Below the pieces are notes generated by a model. That model worked only from the letters and a program-made list of their open reading frames with translations, did not search any database and was not told the origin of the DNA. A DNA stretch of 21,858 bases from an uncultured Bacilli bacterium (lineage in GTDB: Bacteria; Bacillota_I; Bacilli_A; RF39; UBA660), in assembly GCA_934090595.1 (NCBI GenBank), contig CAKOJO010000014.1, forward strand, positions 1 to 21,858, given 5' to 3'. Position numbers and translations under genes: made by a program. Below, one piece after another: positions 7,166 to 13,425 of the stretch (the first letter of the stretch is position 1; each line of letters begins with the position of its first letter).

Positions 7166-8863
7166 ATGAACGAAGAAAATAAGCCTCAAGAAAGTAATGA
7201 AGAAAAAAATAATGAAATAAAAAATAAAAAACAAGAAGAAATAGAAAATAATGATGGAGATAATTCTGATTTAGGGCAAAAGAAGAATAATAGTAATTTT
7301 TTTAACAAAAGTCTTAATGCTGTAAATCTTGCCAATAATTCATTAAATGGATTAAATAATATGGCAAACAATATGGGAAATAATGAAGACTTAAGTGATA
7401 AAATGACTGACCCTAATGAGACAAGAAATGCTCTAAGCCAAATGGGTAATAAAGCTGCTCAAAATATTAATAATGCTACTAATCTTGCCAGAGGAATAAA
7501 TAATAAAATACAAAATAAAAAAAACAAGAATAATGAAGATGAAAAAGACGATAATAATGATGGTAAGGATAAAGATAAAGCTGATGACAAAAAAGATGAG
7601 AATAGTAAATCGAAGGATAAGAAAAGTTCTATTGATGATGGAGATAATAAACGAAAAAGACTATTTAAGCGAAACGAAAAAGATAATAAGAAAAAAAGCA
7701 AAACTAAAGATGGATTGAAAAAAAGAGCAATTGATTTCTTTATGAAATTACCACTTTCCTTAAAATTTGGAATAATTGCTTTTGTAATACTACTTTTATT
7801 TGTAATATTATTCTTAATAATATTTGCAATATTTGCAGGCGGTTCCTCAAATGGTAATAATTGTTCGTCTGAACAAACACAAGAAGATCTTTTAAACTTT
7901 ATATATACTTTTGAAGGTGCAAGGTATTGTGATAAAGAGAAAACCAAATATGAAGTATATCAAAATCCAGGTGATAGAGTAACAGTAGGACATGGTGTTA
8001 CAACTGATTATATAAAAGATATGAAAGTAGGAGATTGTATACCTGTTGATGAAGTAAGACCTTTCGAAATCAAGGCAGTAGAAACTAAAAGAGCGGGAGT
8101 AAAAAGATTCTTTTCTGGAGTAAACCTTACTAATTATCAAGAGGATGCACTTACTAGTATGCTTTATAATGGTTGTGCAGGAATGTTCTCTGAAATGGCA
8201 ACATCTTATCAGGATGATAGTTATGAAGGTTTGTGGAGTGTTATGAAGAGGTGTACTAATAGTGGCGAACTAGGACTTCAAAGGAGAAGAAAGGCAGAGT
8301 TTGCATTATTTGTAACTGGAGACTATACAATAGCACCAGACTACAAATTAAAAGTATTTACAACTGAAGAGTATGATGATTATAATTATGATGATATAAT
8401 GAGTAGAAAAGATAATGTAAAAACTACTTGTACATCGTTTAATAGTACTTGGATATATCCTAGTCCAACATTTTGTCCTATTACAGGTTGTCAAGGATTG
8501 AGATTCCATCCGATTTATGAAGTATGGAGAATTCATGATGGAGCAGATTTGGGATGTGCAATGGGTGCGGATGTAATAGCAAGTGCTGCAGGAGAAGTAA
8601 TACAAGTTTCTAAAAACTATAGTGCTACTGTAGGATATGGTGCATATGTTTTAATACAACATGATGGAGAATATAAATCAAAATATGCACATATGTCTAA
8701 AGTAATTGTCGAAGAAGGAGATCATGTTGAACAAGGGCAAAAAATTGGGGAAGTAGGTGATTCTGGAGGATCAACTGGACCACATATCCATTTTGAGATA
8801 CTAAAAAATAATACAGTGGATGATCCTGCTAAGTATGTGGATTTTAAAGGGGCGTGTGATTAA
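7166..8863 (+). CDS. Membrane-anchored bifunctional wall hydrolase: GH24 lysozyme plus M23 endopeptidase
   Basis: The 565-aa protein begins with ~195 residues of low-complexity Asn/Lys/Asp-rich sequence, then one TM (~201-223). A lysozyme domain follows: FEG with Glu250 as the expected acid, VTVGHG with Thr273, and LTNYQEDALTSMLYNGC typical of GH24. The C-terminal LytM/M23 domain has HDGAD (His457, Asp461), YAHM (His509) and PHIHFE (His540, His542), i.e. an intact zinc site. It should cut both glycan strands and peptide stems outside the membrane. I chose ATG 7166 with AGGTG at 7156-7160; an upstream GTG at 7142 has no ribosome binding site. Such two-domain hydrolases are used by conjugative elements (CwlT-like, though that one pairs with NlpC/P60) and by cells for wall remodelling. 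No other transfer genes are visible. The next gene overlaps by one base. Confidence 0.88.
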   Translation: MNEENKPQESNEEKNNEIKNKKQEEIENNDGDNSDLGQKKNNSNFFNKSLNAVNLANNSLNGLNNMANNMGNNEDLSDKMTDPNETRNALSQMGNKAAQNINNATNLARGINNKIQNKKNKNNEDEKDDNNDGKDKDKADDKKDENSKSKDKKSSIDDGDNKRKRLFKRNEKDNKKKSKTKDGLKKRAIDFFMKLPLSLKFGIIAFVILLLFVILFLIIFAIFAGGSSNGNNCSSEQTQEDLLNFIYTFEGARYCDKEKTKYEVYQNPGDRVTVGHGVTTDYIKDMKVGDCIPVDEVRPFEIKAVETKRAGVKRFFSGVNLTNYQEDALTSMLYNGCAGMFSEMATSYQDDSYEGLWSVMKRCTNSGELGLQRRRKAEFALFVTGDYTIAPDYKLKVFTTEEYDDYNYDDIMSRKDNVKTTCTSFNSTWIYPSPTFCPITGCQGLRFHPIYEVWRIHDGADLGCAMGADVIASAAGEVIQVSKNYSATVGYGAYVLIQHDGEYKSKYAHMSKVIVEEGDHVEQGQKIGEVGDSGGSTGPHIHFEILKNNTVDDPAKYVDFKGACD

Positions 8864-9666
8864 TGAATAAAAAGTTTTTAATTTTATTGCTTGTTCCATT
8901 CTTATTATGTGGATGTAAAGCAAATTATACGATAGAAATAGATGAATCTTCAATAAAAGAAGAAACATATATCTATAGTGATGACAGTGATGAATATAAT
9001 AACCAAATATATCGCGGTACTGTACTAAATGAATATTTTAAAGCACTGCCATCACTTGAACAATCTGCTTTTATAAATACTACTGGAGAAGATGTATCTA
9101 CCTCTGATGATAAAGATAATAATGACTTTGGACTTGGTACTTATACAATTAAATATATAAATAAGTCAGGTGAAAAAGGTGCAACATTTACTTCTAGATT
9201 CAATAAAGATGAATATCAAAATTCTTATATTCCTAATATGAATGCTACTACTTTTAAATACACTAATAGTAATAATGAAATAAAATTAAGGCTTAAAGAT
9301 ATGTATGCATTTACTTCATATAAACTACTTGAAGAAGTAAAAGTATTAGTAAAAGTAAGTGATTATTATGAAGTTACATCCCACAATGCTGAAATAGTAA
9401 ATGGTAATGAATATATGTGGGTTGTAACAAGAGACAACTATATAGATAACGATTTAAGAATCAATTTAAAAGTAAAAGAAAGCAAAAACGATACTCCAAA
9501 TACAAAACCTAGTGATAATAAAGATGATAATATAAAAGACTCAGATAATAATAAAAAAGAAACTAATTATACAATGATATTGGTATACATATTATTAGGT
9601 ACATTAGTGGTAATAGGAATATTCTTAATATTGTTTCAAAAAAAATCAAATAATAATAAAATTTAA
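8863..9666 (+). CDS. Lipoprotein with additional C-terminal membrane segment
   Basis: This 267-aa protein has a lipoprotein signal (MNKKFLILLLVPFLLCGC, Cys18). An extracytoplasmic domain of ~190 residues follows, starting ANYTIEIDESSIKEETYIYS, then an Asp/Asn/Lys linker and a C-terminal TM (~237-259) ending QKKSNNNKI. Being held by both a lipid and a membrane helix is unusual. There is no LPxTG. The start ATG shares one base with the TAA of the hydrolase gene (TAATG), with AAAGGGG at 8846-8852, so translation is probably coupled. It is likely a partner, inhibitor or positioner of the GH24-M23 hydrolase. That role is inference from gene order. No named family was recognised. Confidence 0.75.
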   Translation: MNKKFLILLLVPFLLCGCKANYTIEIDESSIKEETYIYSDDSDEYNNQIYRGTVLNEYFKALPSLEQSAFINTTGEDVSTSDDKDNNDFGLGTYTIKYINKSGEKGATFTSRFNKDEYQNSYIPNMNATTFKYTNSNNEIKLRLKDMYAFTSYKLLEEVKVLVKVSDYYEVTSHNAEIVNGNEYMWVVTRDNYIDNDLRINLKVKESKNDTPNTKPSDNKDDNIKDSDNNKKETNYTMILVYILLGTLVVIGIFLILFQKKSNNNKI

Positions 9667-9679
9667 GTATAAAAAAATT

Positions 9680-9714
9680 AAATCTTTCCATTATATAAAT
9701 GGAGGGATTTTTTT
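9680..9714 (+). terminator. Terminator whose 3' arm holds the next gene's SD
   Basis: A 13-bp stem (9680-9692 with 9698-9710, two G-U pairs) with loop ATATA is followed by a T-run to 9714. GGAGGG at 9701-9706 in the 3' arm is also the only ribosome binding site for ATG 9715. Confidence 0.75.
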
Positions 9715-10257
9715 ATGAAGAAAGTTTTAATATCATTTTCATGTATTTTATTCTTAATAATACTATGTGGATGTACTATGGATAATACTCCTACTAAGAA
9801 AGTAGAAAACTTTTTAGACAATTATCAAAAATTAGATGATAATGTTCTAGCACAACTAAAAAATATGGTAGATACAGATACTTTAATGAACGATGAACAA
9901 AGAACTACCTATACAGATGTTATGAAACATCAATATCAAGATCTAAAATATAAAATAAAAGATGAAAAAATTGATGGAGATACCGCTACTGTAACAACTG
10001 AAATTGAAGTATACGATTACTATAAAACAACTGCTGATGCTGAAGAATATTATAATGCAAATCAAAAAGAATTCTATACTGATGGAGTATTAGATAATGC
10101 TAAGTATGTTGCTTATAGAATAGGTAAATTAAAAGATACTAAAGACAAAGTAAAATATACAATTGATTTTACTTTAACTAAAGTAGACAATAACTGGGTA
10201 TTAAATGATATAGATGACACAACAAGACAAAAAATACATGGATTATATGCTCACTAG
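9715..10257 (+). CDS. Lipoprotein, possibly NTF2-like
   Basis: This 180-aa protein has a lipobox LCGC with Cys20. The mature part starts with a helix (KKVENFLDNYQKLDDNVLAQLKNMV) and ends in beta strands with alternating TATVTTEIEVYDYYK and YTIDFTLTKVDNNWVLNDI. The WxLxDI ending and the helix-then-sheet order resemble the NTF2-like/DUF4878-type small lipoproteins common in Firmicutes, usually of unknown function. The ribosome binding site GGAGGG (9701-9706) is buried in the preceding terminator hairpin, so the gene may need local unfolding or its own start inside that region. It ends at a short terminator at 10256. It probably belongs to the same envelope set as the two genes before it. Confidence 0.75.
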   Translation: MKKVLISFSCILFLIILCGCTMDNTPTKKVENFLDNYQKLDDNVLAQLKNMVDTDTLMNDEQRTTYTDVMKHQYQDLKYKIKDEKIDGDTATVTTEIEVYDYYKTTADAEEYYNANQKEFYTDGVLDNAKYVAYRIGKLKDTKDKVKYTIDFTLTKVDNNWVLNDIDDTTRQKIHGLYAH

Positions 10258-10274
10258 GACTTAGTCCTTTTTTT
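10256..10274 (+). terminator. Short terminator after the lipoprotein gene
   Basis: AGGAC / GTCCT (10256-10260 with 10264-10268), loop TTA, then seven Ts. The stop TAG overlaps the 5' arm. It closely resembles the terminator at 13366. Confidence 0.6.
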
Positions 10275-10314
10275 ATTGATTAAATATTTTTATAAAAAAA
10301 ACAAGAAAATCTAA

Positions 10315-10343
10315 TTGCAAATTGCATAAAAATGTTGTACTAT
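10315..10343 (+). promoter_or_regulatory. Possible promoter of the TasA-like gene
   Basis: TTGCAA (10315-10320), 17 bases, TACTAT (10338-10343). The -35 sits in a tandem 7-base repeat (AATTGCA twice, 10313-10326). The leader would be only ~15 bases. An alternative is TTGCAT-16-TATTAT shifted 6-7 bases downstream. Confidence 0.35.
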
Positions 10344-10365
10344 TATTATAGTGAGGAGTGTTAGA

Positions 10366-11805
10366 ATGGATAATAATAAAAAGAAAATACTAATGATGAT
10401 ATCTTTATCATTATTTAGTATAGCACTAGTATCTTTAGGAACATATGCAATATGGACATCTGCAAACGATTTATTAACTGGCTCAAACACAATACAATCA
10501 GGACAAGTAAAGATGAGTTATAGTGAATCAAATGAAATAGGTATGAATAATGCATTACCTATAAAAGATAGTGAGGGTAAAGTATTAACTAATTACTTTG
10601 ATTTTCAAGTTCTTTCTTATATAAAGACTAGAGCAAATGATAGTACACAAAGAAAACTAAATTATAACATAGTACTAGAACCAATAAGTGTAGATAATCC
10701 TTTAAGTGATAGTGAAATAAAGGTATATCTTACTAAAGTTGTTGATGGTACTGAGACAGTAGTAGTACAACCTACCACAATAAGTAACTTAAATCAATAT
10801 GTACTAAAATCACAAGAAGAAATATTTTCAAATGGAAAAGCAGAAGTAGTAACTAGTTATAGACTTAGAGCTTGGATAGATCAAGATGTTGATACAAATA
10901 AGTTTAATGAAAAGAAATATTCTTATAAGTTTAGAGTAAATATTAATAATGAAGCTGCACCTGTTAAAGGATTAACTGCAACAGAATTCGCACAGGCAAA
11001 TGTAGGACAAAATGGACTTGAACAAATAACTCATACAATAGATAATACATTACAAGTAGATAGTAAGTTTGCAACAGAATATAGATATCGTGGAGGAGAC
11101 TCTGTAGTAAAAAATTACGTAACATTCAATAATGAAACATGGAGAATAATTGGAGTAATACCTACTGAAGATACAAATGGTAATGTAGAAAACAGAATAA
11201 AAATAGTAAGAGATACTTCAATAGGAGATATGAATTGGAATACAAAAGGTATTAATGATTGGACAAATGCAACCTTAAATACATATTTAAATAATGAATA
11301 TTATAATACCTTAACAACTGAAGCAAAAAATATGATTGGAACAGCGAAATATTATCTTGGGGGATATAGTGATTCAAGTATAACAACAGATGTAATGTGG
11401 CAATATGAAAGAAAAAATGAGTCTAATAGAACAGGCTACTATTATGGAACACGTCCAATAATACAAAATGATGCAAATAAAAAAATAGCAATAATGTATG
11501 CAAGTGATTATGGATATGCAACATCAAAAGAATGTACAAGTAATTTATATGATTATAATGCCTCTGCAAGTTGTATAACAACAAACAATTGGTTAGATAA
11601 AAGTATAAATACATGGTTACTTCCGCAGGTTTCAGGTAATTCCAGCAGCGCTTTCGGTATGAACTCGAGTGGCTTTGTCAATTACTACAGCCGCAGCGTC
11701 ATCAACTACGAGTTTGCGGTCCGTCCAGTCCTAAGTCTTTCATCTAACGTAAAGATTTCAGGTGGAGAAGGGACTTCTCAAAAACCGTATATGCTTACTC
11801 AGTAA
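10366..11805 (+). CDS. TasA-like secreted surface protein with a hypervariable-type C-terminal domain (putative DGR target)
   Basis: This 479-aa protein starts with a secretion signal/anchor (residues 6-28). It continues GTYAIWTSAND-x4-SNTIQSGQVKMSYSE, the pattern of the TasA/CalY (camelysin) family of extracellular fibre proteins. Residues ~35-200 look like that beta-sandwich. From ~245 a second domain begins (VTFNNETWRIIGVI, WTNATLNTYLNNEYYNTL) and ends with WLLPQ, SGFVNYYSRSV and VRPVLSL. This type of C-terminus is found in C-type-lectin-like variable proteins. Codons 421-455 are GC-rich and dominated by NNC, unlike the rest of the gene. I chose ATG 10366, with GAGGAG at 10353-10358; GTG 10351 would overlap that site. 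The last residues (LTQ, stop) are encoded by the end of an inserted IS; the uninterrupted gene would have read L-S-I-S-stop. Confidence 0.8.
   Translation: MDNNKKKILMMISLSLFSIALVSLGTYAIWTSANDLLTGSNTIQSGQVKMSYSESNEIGMNNALPIKDSEGKVLTNYFDFQVLSYIKTRANDSTQRKLNYNIVLEPISVDNPLSDSEIKVYLTKVVDGTETVVVQPTTISNLNQYVLKSQEEIFSNGKAEVVTSYRLRAWIDQDVDTNKFNEKKYSYKFRVNINNEAAPVKGLTATEFAQANVGQNGLEQITHTIDNTLQVDSKFATEYRYRGGDSVVKNYVTFNNETWRIIGVIPTEDTNGNVENRIKIVRDTSIGDMNWNTKGINDWTNATLNTYLNNEYYNTLTTEAKNMIGTAKYYLGGYSDSSITTDVMWQYERKNESNRTGYYYGTRPIIQNDANKKIAIMYASDYGYATSKECTSNLYDYNASASCITTNNWLDKSINTWLLPQVSGNSSSAFGMNSSGFVNYYSRSVINYEFAVRPVLSLSSNVKISGGEGTSQKPYMLTQ
11621..11730 (+). other. Candidate DGR variable region
   Basis: By hand count 57 of 110 bases here are G or C, against a visibly very AT-rich background. 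In codons 11641-11730, 18 of 30 end in C, many of the types TAC, AGC, CGC, ATC, TCC and unchanged AAC. That is what adenine-directed mutagenesis of a template rich in AAC codons produces. The block ends with GTCCGTCCAGTC (11719-11730), encoding VRPV, a plausible unmutated anchor where cDNA priming would start. No template repeat or reverse transcriptase is present in the window. Confidence 0.6.
11788..11797. repeat. Left 10-bp target site duplication of the IS
   Basis: TATATGCTTA immediately left of the IS is identical to 13281-13290 immediately right of it. Confidence 0.8.
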
Positions 11806-11816
11806 CTGACAGTTTT
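11798..11816. repeat. Left terminal inverted repeat of the IS
   Basis: CTCAGTAACTGACAGTTTT matches the reverse complement of 13262-13280 at 17 of 19 positions. Bases 11803-11805 (TAA) now stop the host gene. Confidence 0.8.
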
Positions 11817-11915
11817 GAAAAAAGCCAGTATTTAAGGTGAAAATTGGCCATTGATTTTCGACCAGAAGTTAATTATTTTGAATATTTTATATGAAAAGTA
11901 AAATTTATAACACAC

Positions 11916-11947
11916 AAATTAGCCCAACTTGAGTTGAGCTAATTTTT
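11916..11947. terminator. Hairpin terminator inside the IS, after the transposase
   Basis: Eight pairs (11916-11923 with 11938-11945), one C-A mismatch, four further pairs and loop TTGA. The T-run is on the + strand side, so it also blocks transcripts coming from the TasA-like gene. It lies 18 bases past the transposase stop on the minus strand. Confidence 0.7.
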
Positions 11948-11964
11948 ATATGAATTTTATTTAT

Positions 11965-13149
11965 TCAGACATCGTATAATTTAAAATTAAATTTAATTCT
12001 AATATATTTAACAGAGCTTAAGGCAAGTTTAAATAACTTCAAACCTGCTTGAAATAATGATATTATTCTAGTTAAATTACCTGTACTAGTTTTTTTAGAT
12101 GTTCGCATACCAATGTGTTTATATGAACTAGAGTTTTTAGACATATCAGTACCTAAACAAATATAATAAGATACTGCAATACATAATAAAGAATATAAAT
12201 TATCAAATGCATGTAGATGTTTTAAGCCAGTTTTTTCTAAATAAAAACCATTAGATTTTTGATTTTTAAATATAGTTTCAATACCACCAAATCTGTAACC
12301 ATAAAACTTTTTGGCACGCCTAGGATCAACATTAGAAATTAAATACCAACGTTCTTGATGATCAGCACTTTTGCAAACAGTTAAATTGTATTGAAATTTG
12401 TTTTTAGTGAATTCTAAGTTTTCATAGAATTTAGAATGATATTTTAAACTAGGTAGTTTAGGAAGTTCAGTCCATATTTTGTGTTTTTCTTTCTTATCAT
12501 AATAAAGAATTTTAAAGTTATCTTTGCATCTAAATACAAAAGAATCTTCAAGAACTTTATCAATAAAATGAAATAGTGGAAAGAAGTTACCAAACCATCT
12601 GTCAGCAAGAAAAACAATTTCAATTGATTCATCAATAGATTTAATTATATCATGAACATATTTTAAAGCATTTTTGATATTATCAAGTTTAAAAGTATCT
12701 CCATGGCCTTCTTTACCTTTACCCTCAAAAGCGTTAAAGAAGATAGGAAATCCCTGTTTACCGATTTTTATACTAAGCATAAAAACAGTAAACTTGTCTT
12801 TAACAAACATGTGATCAAAAGAAATAAAAACTCTGTTGTCATCATGTTTAACTTTAAAATTAGATAAAATGTGTTTAATAACATTATCAAATAAAGAATG
12901 AAAGTTGTTGTTAGAATTATTGAGAAATCTAGATATTCTAGTAAGAATAGAATCAAACTTAATATCAGGATATAAAGAAAATAATTCAAGAGCAATTTTA
13001 TCAAAGTTAATAGATGAAGAAGAGAGCATAGCAGTAAAGAAATCACCTAAGAAATTAAGTTGATTTTTAGTAAGGGAATTATCAACTGATAAAAAGAAAT
13101 CATTAAAATTTATTGAATAAGGACGAAAATTATTATATAATTTAGACAT
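11965..13149 (-). CDS. IS4-family DDE transposase
   Basis: The 394-aa protein has an all-helical DNA-binding N-terminal part (residues ~1-95). The DDE core follows: FISFDHMFV with the first Asp, EIVFLADRWFG with the second Asp, a long beta-rich insertion, and YRFGGIETIFKNQKSNGFYLE carrying the catalytic Glu with Lys seven residues on (the E-6-K spacing of the IS4 YREK signature). It cuts and pastes the surrounding element. I chose ATG 13149: AGGTGG (13161-13156 on the minus strand) is six bases upstream, whereas TTG 13155 would touch that site. No frameshift or stop is present, so it is probably active. It is antisense to, and convergent with, the TasA-like gene. Confidence 0.9.
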   Translation of the reverse strand: MSKLYNNFRPYSINFNDFFLSVDNSLTKNQLNFLGDFFTAMLSSSSINFDKIALELFSLYPDIKFDSILTRISRFLNNSNNNFHSLFDNVIKHILSNFKVKHDDNRVFISFDHMFVKDKFTVFMLSIKIGKQGFPIFFNAFEGKGKEGHGDTFKLDNIKNALKYVHDIIKSIDESIEIVFLADRWFGNFFPLFHFIDKVLEDSFVFRCKDNFKILYYDKKEKHKIWTELPKLPSLKYHSKFYENLEFTKNKFQYNLTVCKSADHQERWYLISNVDPRRAKKFYGYRFGGIETIFKNQKSNGFYLEKTGLKHLHAFDNLYSLLCIAVSYYICLGTDMSKNSSSYKHIGMRTSKKTSTGNLTRIISLFQAGLKLFKLALSSVKYIRIKFNFKLYDV

Positions 13150-13213
13150 AGACAACCACCTTTGATTTTATTTTTTATATTATAGCTATATAATAGCAGA
13201 AAACGGTTGTCTA
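13149..13213 (-). promoter_or_regulatory. Inverted repeat sequestering the transposase start (anti-read-through)
   Basis: TAGACAACC at 13149-13157 pairs with GGTTGTCTA at 13205-13213 (ten pairs if 13148/13214 are included). The proximal arm covers two G bases of the ribosome binding site and the AT of the start codon. The distal arm lies upstream of the predicted start of transcription. Only transcripts entering from outside the IS would contain both arms and be silenced. Confidence 0.55.
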
Positions 13214-13218
13214 TACAA
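13190..13218 (-). promoter_or_regulatory. Promoter of the transposase
   Basis: On the minus strand: TTGTAT (13218-13213), 17 bases, TATTAT (13195-13190) preceded by TGC, an extended -10. Transcription would begin near 13183. A perfect TATAAT at 13184-13179 is a possible alternative -10. Confidence 0.5.
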
Positions 13219-13261
13219 TAAATACAGAATGAGATAGAAATATCTCTTTTTTAAATAATTA

Positions 13262-13280
13262 AAAACTGTCAGGTAATGAG
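13262..13280. repeat. Right terminal inverted repeat of the IS
   Basis: The reverse complement reads CTCATTACCTGACAGTTTT and matches the left end at 17 of 19 positions. Confidence 0.8.
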
Positions 13281-13290
13281 TATATGCTTA
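13281..13290. repeat. Right 10-bp target site duplication of the IS
   Basis: TATATGCTTA, identical to 11788-11797. Removing the IS and one copy restores ...CTT AGT ATC AGT TGA, the original end of the TasA-like gene (stop at 13299-13301). Confidence 0.8.
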
Positions 13291-13317
13291 GTATCAGTTG
13301 AGTAACATGAGCGAGCC

Positions 13318-13336
13318 TGCAAGGTAAAATCTTGCG
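13318..13336 (+). other. GC-rich hairpin in the original 3' region of the TasA-like gene
   Basis: TGCAAGG / TCTTGCG (13318-13324 with 13330-13336, two G-U pairs) with loop TAAAA. It sits in a locally GC-rich stretch (13307-13344) unlike other spacers here. Before the IS inserted, it lay ~17 bases past the stop codon and ~95 bases past the variable block. DGR targets often carry a hairpin just 3' of the variable region, so it may be that element or simply a 3'-UTR structure. Confidence 0.4.
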
Positions 13337-13365
13337 ACGAGCAGTAGAAAATAAGATTAGCAATT

Positions 13366-13388
13366 AGGACTCTAAGTCCTTTTTTTTT
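13366..13388 (+). terminator. Terminator, originally of the TasA-like gene
   Basis: AGGACT / AGTCCT (13366-13371 with 13375-13380), loop CTA, then a run of Ts to 13388. The IS now separates it from the gene it most likely served. Confidence 0.8.
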
Positions 13389-13402
13389 ATCTAAAAAAGT
13401 TA

Positions 13403-13408
13403 TATAAT
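13403..13408 (+). promoter_or_regulatory. -10 box of holA
   Basis: TATAAT seven bases before AGGTGG (13415-13420), the ribosome binding site of holA. No -35 consensus; the T-run of the terminator lies there. Confidence 0.4.
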
Positions 13409-13425
13409 ATTTACAGGTGGTTTAA

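Larger units (their letters stand above)
11798..13280 (-). mobile_element. Complete IS4-like insertion sequence, 1483 bp
   Basis: It is bounded by 19-base terminal inverted repeats with 17 matches: CTCAGTAACTGACAGTTTT at 11798-11816 and, read from the other strand, CTCATTACCTGACAGTTTT at 13262-13280. A 10-bp direct repeat (TATATGCTTA) flanks it, the size expected of IS4-family elements. It carries one full-length DDE transposase gene on the minus strand, with its own promoter and a terminator hairpin. Ends, target duplication and gene are all intact, suggesting a recent insertion. It sits in the last codons of the TasA-like gene, and its left end supplies that gene's TAA. Confidence 0.88.

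Noticed and set aside
7459..7947. 162-codon open frame on the minus strand
   Set aside because: It is antisense to the Lys/Asn-rich region of the wall hydrolase. Its product is low-complexity Ser/Leu/Phe, a mirror of AAA/GAT-rich coding sequence, with no ribosome binding site or family match.
11802..13276. IS boundaries at 11806/13272 with an 11-bp TIR and a 4-bp target duplication GTAA
   Set aside because: Setting the ends at 11798/13280 explains more: the inverted repeat extends to 19 bases with 17 matches, and a 10-bp direct repeat directly abuts it, as expected for IS4-type elements. It also restores a sensible gene end.
11796..13282. A hairpin TACTCA-GTAA-TGAGTA formed by joining the IS flanks, resembling a DGR tetraloop element
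   Set aside because: Most of those bases belong to the IS terminal repeats, so the hairpin never existed in the uninterrupted gene.
13307..13327. Mini-frame MSEPAR after the IS
   Set aside because: No ribosome binding site and only six codons; the sequence is better explained as 3'-UTR.
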